A DNA stretch of 64,000 nt from positions 50,141,346 through 50,205,345 of the forward strand of contig NC_087064.1 of the NCBI RefSeq assembly GCF_963678635.1, read 5' to 3'. The notes beneath the pieces were generated by a model. It saw only the letters and a list, made by a program, of their open reading frames with translations, was not told the origin of the DNA and did not search any database. Position 1 is the first letter of the stretch, and each line of letters opens with the position of its first letter. This document shows positions 23,246 to 34,193 of this stretch, one piece after another. The stretch comes from Symsagittifera roscoffensis (Eukaryota > Xenacoelomorpha > Acoela > Convolutidae). The translations under genes were made by a program, and so were the position numbers.

Positions 23246-25098
23246 CTAAGCAATTTGATTTGAAAAAGATGAATTGTTATCCATCAAAATGCCTAGATAC
23301 TTACAAAAAACTCTAGGAAAAAACATAAAAACATCTATGGAAACACAAACAATTGAAGTCTCAGTTTTATACTCAAAAATTATTAGAGCCGGTTTATCAG
23401 TATTTAAAATTAGTTTATTATAAGTCAGCCAAGTATCAGTGTTTTCAAAGTCTGACTGGTACACAGTTAGATAAAAATAAAAAAGATTTTTAGAAAAACT
23501 TTGGTTGAAACATCCGCAAAAAGACGAATCGCCAAAGTTTTTGCAATGTGGGGCAAATCTTTAATATGACTCAAAAGTAACCTGGACCCAAAACCAATCC
23601 TTGTGGCACTCCTAGCTTTTTTTGATGCCCAGTCGAAAGAAACGTTGATCACTTTAACACTTTGATATCTACCAGAAAGATAGTTTTGAAACCATTGAAG
23701 ACACGTTCCCCAGACTCCCTGAAACTTAAGTTTGTCAAAGAGAATTTTATGATCTAAGGTATCGAACGCTTTTCTTAGATCAACAAATTACTACAGCCCA
23801 AATTAATTTTCAAGACTGTTCTACTTCTTTCTGTTAATTCTGCTAGCTCACATATTGTCCCAAACTTTTACCGGAAACCAAACTGTTTACAAAATAGCAA
23901 ATTGAATTTATTAAAATTGTTGTATAACCAAAGTTTCGTCACTTTTTCGAAAACTTTGCTGCAACTGTTTAAAAGAGCAAAAGGACGGTAAATATTAAGA
24001 TTCACTTCTTTCTTTTTTATTAAGTAGTGAAACTGTAGCAAATTTCAAAAATTTTGGATATTAACCTTTGGAGTTAAAAGAAAAGCTTACTAAGTAAGTT
24101 AGAAAGGGGGCTAGAATATCGGAAAAAGCTTTAGGGAATTTATTACTAATTTCGTCAATGCCAGATGACTGTTTAGTTTTAAGATTGTTCAGAATTTCAT
24201 GAAATTAACTGTTAAACAGGTACATGGAATGAGATAGAGATACGAAAGGTATCACAAATTTTACGTGAGGAGTTTTAACTGCAAGCCTTGTTCCATCAGT
24301 TAAGAAATACGCATTAAAAGAATTAACTATTGCAATTGGGTCGCTAATCGGTTTTCCATCTACAACTACATTTGGAATTTCACATTTCTTAAAGGTTTTA
24401 CCTGTTATTTCATTCAATAAATTGAACACCTGCCTCATGTCTCCAAGAGATTTTTTGGTTTTTTTAACAGTACTGTTTTTTTTTGTTCGACGAACCATCT
24501 TTTTAACTTTATTACGTTCATACAGTAATTTCAATTTTTACATCATATTTCGTTTGACAGACTTCAATAGTTGATATATGTTGTTTCTTTTGCAAATTGC
24601 GTTTTTTATTTGCTTGTTTAACCAGTCTGCTTTTGGTTAACAGAGCTGCAAATTCTTTCAGTACTATATTAAGCAATTTGCAAAACGTTCATACACACAA
24701 TCAAAATCTTCCACAAATTTCAGCTCATGTTTATTTTTTTTAAATGACTAGGAGCGCGGCAAATTTTAATAACTAGTAATGCTAATTTTCTGAACCTTAT
24801 CTCTTGTTGAGAATTTCTTTTTTCATTTAGTTCAAGAATAACTAAGTAACGATCAGAAAAGGATTCAGTATTAAAAACTGTAACGTTTGCGTTAATCAAA
24901 TTAGGGACAATGACATGGTAAAGACAAGAATTTCTGTTACCAGAAACTCTCGTGGGGTATTGATTAACGTATTAAATCCATATGCATTAATTATGTTCGA
25001 AAAAACACTTGTTATCTCATTTCTTTTTAAGATATCGATATTAAGATCACCCAAGAACACTATTGCAGTTTTCTTTTTGGATAATTCGTCCAATCCAT
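23246..25098 (-). pseudogene. LINE (minus strand), 3' part: end of endonuclease and reverse transcriptase
   Basis: This is the downstream part of a LINE ORF2 read on the minus strand. The second half of the AP-endonuclease (25093-24896) has the GDLNIDIL block. A linker follows at 24534-24205, then the RT blocks: LRKAFDTLDHKILFDKL near 23770, a degraded PQG block and IRLFADVSTKV (normally ADDTT) at 23652-23467, and KYLGILMDNNSSF at 23464-23246. The catalytic YADD is mutated to FADV, and there are several frame breaks. The upstream part of the same element lies 24 kb away at 49171-50140. The codons on both sides of the LTR-element insertion join in frame once the insertion and one CCAT copy are removed. 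Confidence 0.85.
25095..25098. repeat. Target-site duplication CCAT (left copy)
   Basis: Four bases identical to 49171-49174, directly adjacent to the terminal TG of the 24-kb LTR element. Confidence 0.75.
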
Positions 25099-25312
25099 TG
25101 AGTTAAGACCGAAGTGTAACTCATAGAGTAATTTCGGATAGGGTACATGGTCTGCTCTTCACGCTATCTTATTTTCGGCCGGATAGATTCGTGCAACTTC
25201 TTAGTCTAATACCGATCCTAATCTTACTCTTATATCTACTAGTCTCAGGGTGTTCAACTAGTCTCTGCTAGGCTCAATAGATCTAGAGTATACTGGCTTG
25301 TTGCGATTGCTA
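25099..25312 (-). repeat. Truncated third LTR copy at the element's outer 3' end
   Basis: This matches the first 214 bases (plus-strand view) of the LTRs at 25486 and 48757, with about 8 differences. It then switches abruptly, within the shared bases GTCT near 25313, to leader sequence. It carries the TG terminus next to the CCAT duplication. Confidence 0.85.
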
Positions 25313-25485
25313 GAATGTCTTCTTCCGATTTCTGGTAGTTTTAGTATTGTAAGGAATAGCGGCTCTGATCTATTGAGTCGTAGAGACATTTCAATTAAAT
25401 TGTTATCATGTAACATTTCGGATCTTGTTAGTTCTAAGCTAATTTATTTTTTAAGGTCTTGTTCGAGACTTATGGTTGCACCAGG
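25313..25485 (-). repeat. Duplicated primer-binding site and leader
   Basis: This is nearly identical (2 differences noted) to 48583-48756, the leader next to the 5' LTR. It includes a second copy of the primer-binding site at 25466-25483. Together with its neighbours it forms an LTR-leader-partial-LTR arrangement, as if a second tandem element had lost its whole body. Confidence 0.88.
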
Positions 25486-25900
25486 TTAGTTAAGACCGAA
25501 GTGTAACTCATAGAGCAATTTCGGATAGGGTACACCGTCTGCTCGTCACGCTATCTTTTTTTCGGCCGGATAGATTCGTGCAACTTCTTAGTCTAATACC
25601 GATCCTAATCTTAGTCTTAAATCTACTAGTCTCAGGGTGTTTAACTAGTCTCTGCTAGGCTCAATAGATCTAGAGTATACTGGCTTGTTGCGATTGCTAG
25701 AAGGTCTCTTGGAGAGGTAACTAATTTTTTAAGTTAAATTCAAATCTCTCTGGTGCTGAAATTACAAGTAATTTTAAGCACTTACAAATAAGTGGATTCT
25801 TAGTTATATGGATCATGATTGGTTAATACTAAATATTTTATAGTGATAAAATATCCAATTTATAGCCAATAATAAAAAATATAGTTTAGATCATGTTCCA
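25486..25900 (-). repeat. 3' LTR (415 bp)
   Basis: This is about 98% identical to the 5' LTR at 48757-49170. Apart from one indel the differences I counted (about 7) all lie in the last 90 bases on the plus strand, the 5' part of U3. The last bases TGTTCCA are the LTR start in the element's own direction (TGGAAC). Confidence 0.92.
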
Positions 25901-25912
25901 CCCATCCGGGGT
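25901..25912 (-). other. Candidate polypurine tract
   Basis: On the minus strand the sequence CCGGATGGG lies directly before the LTR's TGGAAC. The related element at 52368-56791 has the same CCGGATGGG directly before its 3' LTR. Conservation at this position suggests the plus-strand primer site, although the purine run is short. Confidence 0.5.
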
Positions 25913-25985
25913 TTACAGAGTTTTGAATCTTAGATCTTCTATCTGTAATGAAGGATGGATGATGGTCGTTGTTATTTGGCGAGCA

Positions 25986-26285
25986 TCATTTCTTGTTTTG
26001 TACTTGGAGAAAAAAGCTCCAGGAAGCTTGAATCATTGACATGAACTGGTTAGTTGTTTGTTCGACGATGACTGCGTCCGCCGCTGAAATCAATCTGATT
26101 TCAAAATGATTTGCTATGATTGTTTGTTCTGCTTGGGTGGAGAACTGATCGAGTATCATTCTTATCTGGGAATGACGTGAAGATCGTGTTTGGAGGGGAT
26201 GCCTTGTAGCTCGGATCTGTACGTGTACTTGAACATTGAGGTGGTCATTGGTCTGATTCAATGAAGTCCTTTTCTGCGAAGTCAA
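25986..26285 (-). CDS. Small hypothetical ORF next to the 3' LTR
   Basis: A 99-codon open frame on the minus strand, just before the candidate polypurine tract, with many Gln, Thr and Ser residues. I do not recognise it. Its ATG lies about 370 bp inside the 3' LTR boundary. The related element has an open frame of 102 codons at the corresponding place (56036-56344), but the two proteins do not align convincingly, so it may not be coding. Confidence 0.25.
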   Translation of the reverse strand: MTSQKRTSLNQTNDHLNVQVHVQIRATRHPLQTRSSRHSQIRMILDQFSTQAEQTIIANHFEIRLISAADAVIVEQTTNQFMSMIQASWSFFLQVQNKK

Positions 26286-27504
26286 GTCGTACTCTAAATC
26301 CTTTGAGAGTCGTGATTGTGAGCGGCATGTCAGTTGTGTTTAGCCACTCTGTACGTTGAGTGTGATGTGGTCGTCTAAACTTTGGATGCTCGCCTTTTGC
26401 GATTGTTCGTGATCTATGTACTGCATATTATATTTTACATTTTATAAAATTTTGTTAATTCTTTAGTTAATTCTGAAATTTTTTAGTTATGATTTTTGTT
26501 AATTGTTTTCGCAAAAGCGTTTTAGTCTTAGTTCAGTTATTTTGTCAAAAATAACTGAATACCTCTTGTCAAAAATATGATGTGGTGAAATGTACCCTAA
26601 TATGAGCATGGTGTGTTAGGCCGGCTATAGAGCATGCTCATGACTTCCTCTCTAGTGGGTTAGGCCAGGAGTGGGAGTATGATTTCATGTTGGTGTTTTA
26701 AGGGGTCCTGTTTTATGCTAAAGTTTTTGTTATATTGTTTCTAGTTTTCCTTTTGTTATTTTGGTTGTGTCCTTTTCTCAAAAATTGAAATTTTTTTTGT
26801 AGGGGTTTGTCTTGCGACTTTTTGGTGTTTTATTATTATTACTGTTTTAGAATTGTTAATAGTCTTCAAAAGAATAAAATATTCTGTTTTAAGCTGGTTT
26901 TATCCGGTTTGAGTACTCTAGGTGTTCTTTTCTTAGTCATGCTGTTAGTTTGTGGTTTATGGTGTTTAGTTTGCTGCATTGGTTAGTTTGGTTAATATTT
27001 AATTTCATTCCAACCGGGTTAAAAGAAAGTTGTATACTTGATATTGCTTGTTAGTGCAGACTTAAAACTCAAAATTCCTTATCTTAAACAATTCTTTGTG
27101 GGCGAGTTGTGCGATTGTGGATAGAATTCTTGTGCAAGTAAACAGAAGATAATAAAAGGTTAGTAGTGCGTTTCTTTGTATAATTTACTACTTTAATTTT
27201 AAACTTCACTGCTTTGTGGGGATTTGAAAATTATAAATTGATTTTCATCGTATTGATTTTACTGCATTTAGGGAAATAATTTATAAATGACTTTTTTGCC
27301 TTCGAAATGAATTTTAGTGCATCATTCAGTGCTATAGATTAAGTAGAGTTTTTGCTGAAAAAAGAGTCTGTATTTTCATTTTTTTTTCTTCTTGTTGCAG
27401 GTGATCATGGCTGAAGACTAAAGAAAATGTAATTTAATTATAAAGAAGTGTTAGTATTGATTTTAATTTAATTAGTTATTAAAATATTAAATTCATCCAT
27501 ACCT
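26286..27504 (-). other. Non-coding segment of the LTR element between the last ORF and the 3' end
   Basis: T/G-rich on the plus strand, with no recognisable coding sequence. It includes GCCGGCTATAG near 26621, matched by CTATAGCCGGC at 55681 in the relative element. This indicates a conserved 3' untranslated region of about 1.2 kb. Confidence 0.5.
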
Positions 27505-28637
27505 TTAGTCGTCGGGGAAAAAACCGTCAGGGAAAACATCGTGAATAGCGTCTGATGTAGTGAGTAATTTTGCAAGTATGCGTATGATATTTTTAGTTTG
27601 CATCAGTGGCCAAAGCAATTGAAGTGCTTTGATGGTTTTCAGTTCTTCGGTGCCTACTGCAAATTCATGAGGTGTGTTTTGGATTAGATTGTAAATTTTA
27701 TGATTGTAATTAGTGGTATGGATGAATTCTAAAATGGGTACTTCTATAGGTTGTACATATTCATGCGGGACTATTAGGGGAGGGGCTTCTTCGTCGTTGA
27801 AAGTTTTGTTGAGGGGACAAAATATATACATCTGGGTGATCGGGTCGTAATTGCGGAGGATGCCTTGAAGGTTAGTATTTTTAATGCAATACGTGAAGTT
27901 TAGGAAAAACGGTGATGTGTATTTGGAATTGATAAACTGAAATCTGTGGTGGGGTTGTCGCGATGGTGTGTGTAAAAGAAAATGATTTTGAATAAATTGA
28001 TAAAAAGTGTAGGTGTGCATTTGTTTAGTTCGTAACATGATGTTGTGTGAACAGTATAAATCACGTTCCTTGAAAAGTTAATGAAAATGTTTGAAATTTT
28101 TTGTGAAATGATTCGTATGCTTGAATATCTGAGAGTGCTTCTGAAATGATATGATCATGCTTTTTATCTAAGATGTTAAGTGTGAATAAGTAAGGTGTTT
28201 TTATGAAAACTTTCTCTGTGAGTTGTGGGTTAGCAAACTGATCGTCGTCATGAAACTGGTCTTGATTAGATCTAATGAAGTTATGATCATAATATTCAAT
28301 CAACAAGTCGTTAGCTCGGGGTGCAGTGAATGTTTTTAGTATTTTTTTATATCCTACATATGTAAAATTGTCCGGGGGTGAGTGCTGTGCTTAATCTGAA
28401 TAATTCGTCCTTATTTCTTTCAATATCCGTAGTGGTGTTATAGAGTAGGAGCGTAAAGGGGTTAGTGAAATTATAATAAACTGTCCAACGAAGTCTGGGT
28501 ATTAATACATGTTCATCTACAAAATGACGTGGTTCAGGGTTAGGGTCGGATTGATTTAGTGTATATTGGAAAAATAAAGTTAGGGTTATTTGAAGAAAAT
28601 TCGTAGTATTGGTGTGGTCTGGATGGTTGATATATTC
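27505..28637 (-). pseudogene. Unrecognised conserved 3' ORF of the element (about 380 codons, frameshifted)
   Basis: Three minus-strand open segments follow each other with small frame shifts: 28637-28348, 28306-28061 and a segment open from about 28065 to 27505. I do not recognise a family. It is not hydrophobic, has few Cys, and ends acidic (FPDDGFFPDD-like tail near 27510). It is evidently a real gene: a degraded copy with matching blocks is present in the relative element at 53590-54690. Matching blocks include FFQYT/LLQYT, YNFTN, CPLNK/CPLTN and IVPHEYVQP/IIPHE-IQP. It lies between env and the 3' LTR, where complex retroviruses carry accessory genes, but no function can be assigned. Confidence 0.7.
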
Positions 28638-28746
28638 TCAGGCGGTTCCGGGTTTGGACGGGAATGGGTGATTTGGGAATTTTCGTTAAAAGGTTTGATA
28701 AGCACGATTAGTACTGGTGGAGTTTCTGTTGATGTGGATGAATGAG

Positions 28747-29262
28747 CTAATGATGGAGTATATCTGAAATTGGTGTAGGTGTTGGTGGATTTGATGATGC
28801 TATTGTTGATGATAATTGGTTAATCGTTAGAGTGCGGGGAGCTGGCAATTGTTGTTGAAGTGTCATAAAATTATCTAGTTCTTCGGAAATTTGAATGTTA
28901 TCTGGGGAGTTGTTGGTGGAGCGTTCATTATTGAATGGGGAATAAGTTGGGGTTACTTGAGAAGGAGTGTAGGGAGTTGTATGTTGGCTATGGGATTGTA
29001 TAGGTTGGAAAAGGGGTTTTGAGAAGGTTGTTGAGCTGGTCTGGGTATGAGTAGAAGGGGATGGTTCAGAATCTGCGAACTCATCGGGAGCTTCTATTAC
29101 AGAGTTGTTGAATTGTGAAATTGTTGTATAAATTGTGATATCTGAGATAGTGTCAGAATTCATGCCTGATGATGTATTAATTTGTGGTGAATCAGGTTGC
29201 GGAAAAGCAAAAAGTGGGATAATAGGGATTGGATTTTGGGGGTTGGCAGGGTGGGATTTCAA
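28747..29262 (-). CDS. Ser/Thr/Pro-rich ORF between env and the unknown 3' ORF
   Basis: 171 codons, minus strand, dominated by Ser, Thr, Pro, Asn and Gln and probably disordered. It contains the block TISQFNNSVIEAPDEFADSE; the relative element has a close counterpart at 53172 onward (NTISNFNNSDVETPYNILDS). The first ATG-like start gives a Pro-rich leader; the homology to the relative begins only at the internal Met (residue 34), which may be the true start. It either forms the cytoplasmic tail of env after frame decay or is a separate accessory protein; the copy in the env-less relative, with its own ATG, favours a separate protein. Confidence 0.55.
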   Translation of the reverse strand: MKSHPANPQNPIPIIPLFAFPQPDSPQINTSSGMNSDTISDITIYTTISQFNNSVIEAPDEFADSEPSPSTHTQTSSTTFSKPLFQPIQSHSQHTTPYTPSQVTPTYSPFNNERSTNNSPDNIQISEELDNFMTLQQQLPAPRTLTINQLSSTIASSNPPTPTPISDILHH

Positions 29263-29290
29263 TCGATGGAGTGATATCGAACTTGTCTGC

Positions 29291-32142
29291 TCATCGTGGG
29301 CTAAAAAAAATGATTATTTTGAGACTGAAAAGTAGTGGTATGGGGCTGTTCATTGATTTGTTTGTATGTATCGTCAATTGTGGGCGTTGTGTCACTATAT
29401 GTTGGATGGGGCTTTGAATATGACTGGGTCTTAAGTTTGGGGGGTTTGTGATTACTAAGTTCCTAAAATTTCGTGAGACTGATGATAATGGATGGTTAAA
29501 TTGGAGGTTTGGTAAATGTGGTGCTGTGGGTAATGCGTTTGAATTATTTTTATTATTTGATTCGTCGTATGTGTTGGGATTTGTTGATAGTTTTGTCTTA
29601 TATTCCTTTATTTGTGCATCTAAGAGGATTTTGTTTATTGATGATGAAAATGTTCCAAAAAATCCGGCAAATAAAATGCGTGCTACGCTTGCTTGTCGGT
29701 TTACTTGTGTATGTATTGCGCATGTGTTATAGATTCCTTTTAGTAATGAGAAAAGAAACCCAATAAAGTTAAACATAGCGTATAAGATAGTCAATCTTTC
29801 TAAGATGTAGTATGGCCATCCTAGAAAGGCTAAAGTTTCATTTTTGAGATTTACAAAACTAAAATTATTGATGGTGATATATCTTGTGGTCGATAATTTC
29901 CACCATTTAGATAAATGTAATCTTTTATATATCCGCTGTAATCTTGTGCGTAAATACCTGAAAAACCTGAACGTAAGTGATTTTTTGGAACATTTTCATC
30001 ATCAATAAACAAAATCCTCTTAGATGCACAAATAAAGGAATATAAGACAAAACTATCAACAAATCCCAACACATACGACGAATCAAATAATAAAAATAAT
30101 TCAAACGCATTACCCACAGCACCACATTTACCAAACCTCCAATTTAACCATCCATTATCATCAGTCTCACGAAATTTTAGGAACTTAGTAATCACAAACC
30201 CCCCAAACTTAAGACCCAGTCATATTCAAAGCAGGTTTTTCGTAAGTTTTGATCTATTGATTATCGTTGTATCGTGTCCATTTTTGCAAGTAATTCTTGA
30301 ATTTGTTGTGAACGTAAGTGATATTGCATGTATGATTTGAATAGATCCCTATCGATTGAAAATCGATATTTGGATTGCGGGCTATAGCTCGAATGCTCTC
30401 AGGTGAGAACTTTTTTAATGGTGGCATTAATGTTGGGTATGGTGTTAATAGATAATATTTATCTTCGTCGGGATTTAATTGTACAATGTTGTGGCTATTT
30501 TCTGATTGACATGGTACTGCTGTATCTAAAAAATATGTTCGTCTTGAGAGTGTATCAACAAAATATACTTTACTTTTGTAGAATATGGGGATTCTTTTGT
30601 AACATATTTATCTTCAAAAACGTATAAAGGTGATAATTTTTTGGTACAAGTGATATACAATAAACTGTTTCCTTCATAATCAATAAAATTTGATCTATTT
30701 CCGGATAACAAATATCCTGCATATGGTATTTTGAGAACTGCTAGTGCTAGGGACTGTAAAATCTGGTTTCTTTCTAGTTCACATAGCAGATGTAGTGTTT
30801 CTATTTCTGAGAGTGACATTTCTTGAAAAATTCTGCTGATTGTGTAATCTAGTTTCATATCTAAATGTATATCATAATGAATTGCGCCAAAATATGTACG
30901 ATTCATAGGTGATAGTTCATGTAACCGTGTACTTTCTGCGTCTTGTGGTTTTAGTTTTCCACCTATTCGTCCTATGTTTTTCTGAAATTTTACTGAAACA
31001 TAAGTGGATCAGATGTGGCCATAGGGTCTACATTTAGATGCCCTGTATTCATGTCGAAACCGTGTTCGAACTCGCAAGATTTTCTGAATATTATGTTTTG
31101 TAATTTTTTTTATATTTACATGCTAATTCTGTTTCTGGGTATAATTGAAATCGTGTTAGTTTATTTTCTATATTGTGGAGGTTCATAAATTTATTGTTTC
31201 CATTTCTAATTTGATCGGGATTGACTTCTTTAAATGGGATTGATTCAAAAAATTATTTGTGGTGAAATTTAATCATTCTAGCGTGTATCCTTGCTACTTG
31301 AAAAATTGTGCAGGTTTCTTCAGGAAACCATACAATGGTTGCTTGGGTCGTTTTTGTAGGATCGCAATATCCTTGGTCATTTTTGCAAGGGAGTCGAATT
31401 CCTTGGTAAAGAATTGTGTCGTCTTTTAAATCTCGTGTAAGTTGTACTTTTTCAAGTTGTAATTTCCAGTCAAAAAACATTATTTCTTGATATCCTTTGT
31501 TTTTTGTGTCTGCTTTGCAATTTGAGGATTTGTTTATACCGATATGTGGTATCCATTGTTTATCACGTAAATCGTATGTTAATCCTCCGTGTGTTCCATG
31601 AAAGGGGAAATTTTTGTCTAGTCTTATGTGACCTTGGTGTTTTTCAAGTTCTGCTTGATGTGCTAAGTCTGGGAAAATTTGAAAATTTATAAGCTTTCTA
31701 TTTGTTCCTACGTTTTGTGTTAAATTTAATCGACTAAGTTCGTTTTTACAGTCTTGTGGGCTAAGATGTGGCAATCTTTCTATATTGCTCTGATAGAAAG
31801 ATTCGTGCTCTAGTCGGTTTTTATTTCCGTTGGAGACTTGTGAGCAATGTACTTTCTTTTCGGAAAATCTTGCTGTAATTTTGTATCCTGTTAATGTTGT
31901 TGATCGGGCTTTTGAGTATAACGTGGCTGTTATATTTGTTGTTTCTATAGCTTGTGGTTCGGATTCACATTGTGTGACTTGATTTATAGCATATTCGTGT
32001 AGCGTTTTTGTTTGTTTTCTTCACAATCATAGTGTGTTACTAGCAAATCTTGAGGTCCTGTGCGAGGAGATGGATTTGTAATTTGTTCGGAAAAAGTTAG
32101 CAAAAATAGGTGTTGAAATGTGAATACTTTTAAAATATACAT
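29291..32142 (-). pseudogene. env: Envelope glycoprotein gene, chuvirus-G-like, with several frame breaks
   Basis: On the minus strand an ATG at 32140-32142 opens a hydrophobic signal-peptide-like stretch of about 17 residues. A Cys-rich ectodomain follows across several frames, with its best open pieces at 31774-31253 and 30906-30526. Near the end (29794-29700) lie one or two hydrophobic segments suited to a membrane anchor, followed by a polar Asn/Pro-rich tail to 29291. The Cys spacing and overall pattern resemble the glycoproteins of chuviruses, a type known to have been captured by LTR elements (well described in BEL/Pao). This assignment is from memory of the family and is moderate. An antisense 255-bp insert (29979-30233) interrupts it. 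Confidence 0.55.
29410..30233. repeat. Perfect 255-bp inverted repeat inside env
   Basis: 29410-29664 and 29979-30233 are exact reverse complements over 255 bases as far as I can read, separated by 314 bp. The left arm carries the env tail in the sense (minus) direction; the right arm is the same sequence inserted antisense. Identity of both arms in an otherwise decayed element implies a very recent event, ongoing arm-to-arm conversion, or an assembly artefact. Confidence 0.92.
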
Positions 32143-32631
32143 GGGTATGATAATCCTGAGTACGGGTTATAAAAAGTAATTTATCCAATTGTGTTTTTGG
32201 TATATCTATCGTATCTATAACTTCAGTTGTTATAATTGGAGGAGGTAGTGATTTAGCTGTTATATTTGGTGGAATTAGGGGAAATGGTTGTTGAACAATG
32301 TTATTAAGTCTGACTGTGATTTCAAGTTTTAATTGGAGACTATTTTGTTTGAGTATTTGAGTGTTGTGTTCTTTAATATCTTTGTGGATATCTTGTCTAT
32401 ACTGTAGTCTATTTAGTGCCCACTTGTGGAGTCGGCTACTTTCTTGATATTGTCCAAATAGTGGAGGCGGTGCTACGAAAGTATTCCAATCTAAACGTAG
32501 GGGGGTATTTGTGGATATTGTTCTTGGTATCTGGCGTCAAGGTTTGTGGGAAAATTGAGGGGGAAAAGTGTTGGTGAAATTTGACTTAAGGATGGTGTTG
32601 ATGGAAATGAAAGTGTTTCTTGTAAGGAGGA

Positions 32632-33246
32632 TTATGTTGTATCAGAAGAGATATCTAAAAGTTCATTTACTAAATTTGGTTCACTTTGAGTATATGAGTG
32701 TGTTGACCAATATGGTGGCCGTTCGGTGGTTTTTGGGGGGTTAAAAGGATTTTCTCGAATTTGTTCTGATGTTGGAGTTGAACCTAAATAATCTGATGGA
32801 AAATTTGAGATACTTTGATGTGAAACAAGGGTGAGAGTTTCTCGTAATGGACTGCTTGAAAGTTCTGATTTAGTTGGTGTCGGTGATTGGGCTATGTTAA
32901 AATGAACTCTGGGAGTTTGAAAATTTCTATTTCTTCGTGGGTGTATGATTTGTCTATTTATTTCAAATGTGTTTTGATTTTGGCTTATGTGTCTTACTCG
33001 ATTAAGATCTTGTTGCAAGGTGGGATATAAATTATATGTTGATTCACTTAAAGATGATTGGCGATTAACTGGTTTTAAGGGTTCAGATAAGTGTGCGTGT
33101 CGTTCTTCAAAAGTGTATGGGTTGTCTTGAAAAGAGATTCGAGTTGATGGTGGGGGATTGTTGGTGGTTGTAGGAGTTATTGGAATTTCTTGGGATGCTG
33201 TTGGTGGGGGCTGGTGTGGTGGTGGTTGATTAGCAATTTTGAAAAA
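32632..33246 (-). CDS. Pro-rich ORF upstream of env
   Basis: The frame is open on the minus strand from about 33246 to 32632 (about 204 codons) without an obvious ATG. The first part is rich in Pro and Thr; the rest is polar with Ser, Arg and Asn. I do not recognise a domain. Composition resembles the Ser/Pro-rich ORF that follows env. It directly follows an ORF with two membrane segments (33266-33539), a TM-then-Pro-rich-tail order that mimics the end of the env gene downstream. Confidence 0.4.
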   Translation of the reverse strand, partial: FFKIANQPPPHQPPPTASQEIPITPTTTNNPPPSTRISFQDNPYTFEERHAHLSEPLKPVNRQSSLSESTYNLYPTLQQDLNRVRHISQNQNTFEINRQIIHPRRNRNFQTPRVHFNIAQSPTPTKSELSSSPLRETLTLVSHQSISNFPSDYLGSTPTSEQIRENPFNPPKTTERPPYWSTHSYTQSEPNLVNELLDISSDTT

Positions 33247-33265
33247 CTAATTGAGCGTTTAATTT

Positions 33266-33539
33266 TTATTGGGAAAATTTTTGTTTTTTAAAATATTCTT
33301 CAATAAAAAATTTTAAAAGAATAGTTGCCAAGACAAATGTGACCATTGCCTTTTTTATACCTTTGCAAATTGTCATAACTAGGGATACTAAAAATGTGAG
33401 AAAAATTATGAACAAAAGAAAAATATTTTTTCGACTAAAAATGGTTCGTATCTTATAAATTGATTTTATGTTTTCGTATATGTTGTTGTGGTCAAGGATT
33501 TGGGAAAGTTGGAGATATATTTCAAATAGGGAGTAGAAA
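33266..33539 (-). CDS. Short ORF with two predicted membrane segments
   Basis: About 91 codons lie between stops on the minus strand, with no ATG at the start. It contains IFLLFIIFLTFLVSLVMTIC, a clear membrane segment, followed after a short basic loop by VTFVLATILLKFF. It then ends in a Lys-rich tail (EEYFKKQKF). It may be the membrane anchor of a truncated upstream envelope gene or a separate small membrane protein. Confidence 0.4.
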
Positions 33540-34193
33540 ATTTAAAAAAAATTGCAAAAATTTATAGAAATGATTATTAGAGATTCAATGAAAAAAGAAG
33601 TTTCAATGAAAAAAGAATAGGAAAAATTTAAAAATAGTGAAAAGTTTTGTGGAGAGGTTTAGAAGTTTTTTTATATGATAATTTGTTATGGAGAAAAAGC
33701 ATATAAGAAATGATTTGTTTCGTCGAATATTTTTTAAAGTTTTGAGGCAAAACTCAAGTGTGGTTGGATTATTTACTGATTTTTTGACAAGTAGGTTGAG
33801 TTTTGTGAAAAATTGTTGAGGGTGTATTTTTATGGTATTCGGGAGGTTTTCATAGTTTTGTTTTTATTTATTGGGTAAGTGGGGGTATCTTTGAAATATT
33901 TGTTCTTTAGGCCAAATGATCATGGGTCTTTTTTACCTTAAGGCTAATTAGCCATTTTTGGTTGGGGGACTTTTCAGGTCCGAGTTGGGAAAATATTGTT
34001 GATTTTTGCATAATCTGATAGGGGAGGGTTGTAATAATGAAGTAGTGTTTGTTTTGGTTGTCAAGTTTTTGCAAGTTGCTTATTTTTGACCTGGAGGTTG
34101 TTATAGATTGTTTGAGGTTGTTTGACCTGGAGGTTTATAGTTATAGATATGCCTGGCGATTAAAGTTTATCGGCTAAATAACTTTGTGTGAGA
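33540..34193 (-). other. Non-coding segment of the LTR element between pol and the membrane ORF
   Basis: No recognisable domain; A/T-rich with a short G/T-rich duplication (TTGTTTGAGGTTGTTTGACCTGGAGG and neighbours near 34085-34135). It could contain splice sites for subgenomic env RNA, but none stands out. Confidence 0.4.

Noticed and set aside
29448-29732. Plus-strand open frame of 94 codons that also appears on the minus strand at 30195-29851
   Set aside because: It is the antisense reading of the env tail and appears twice only because of the 255-bp inverted repeat.
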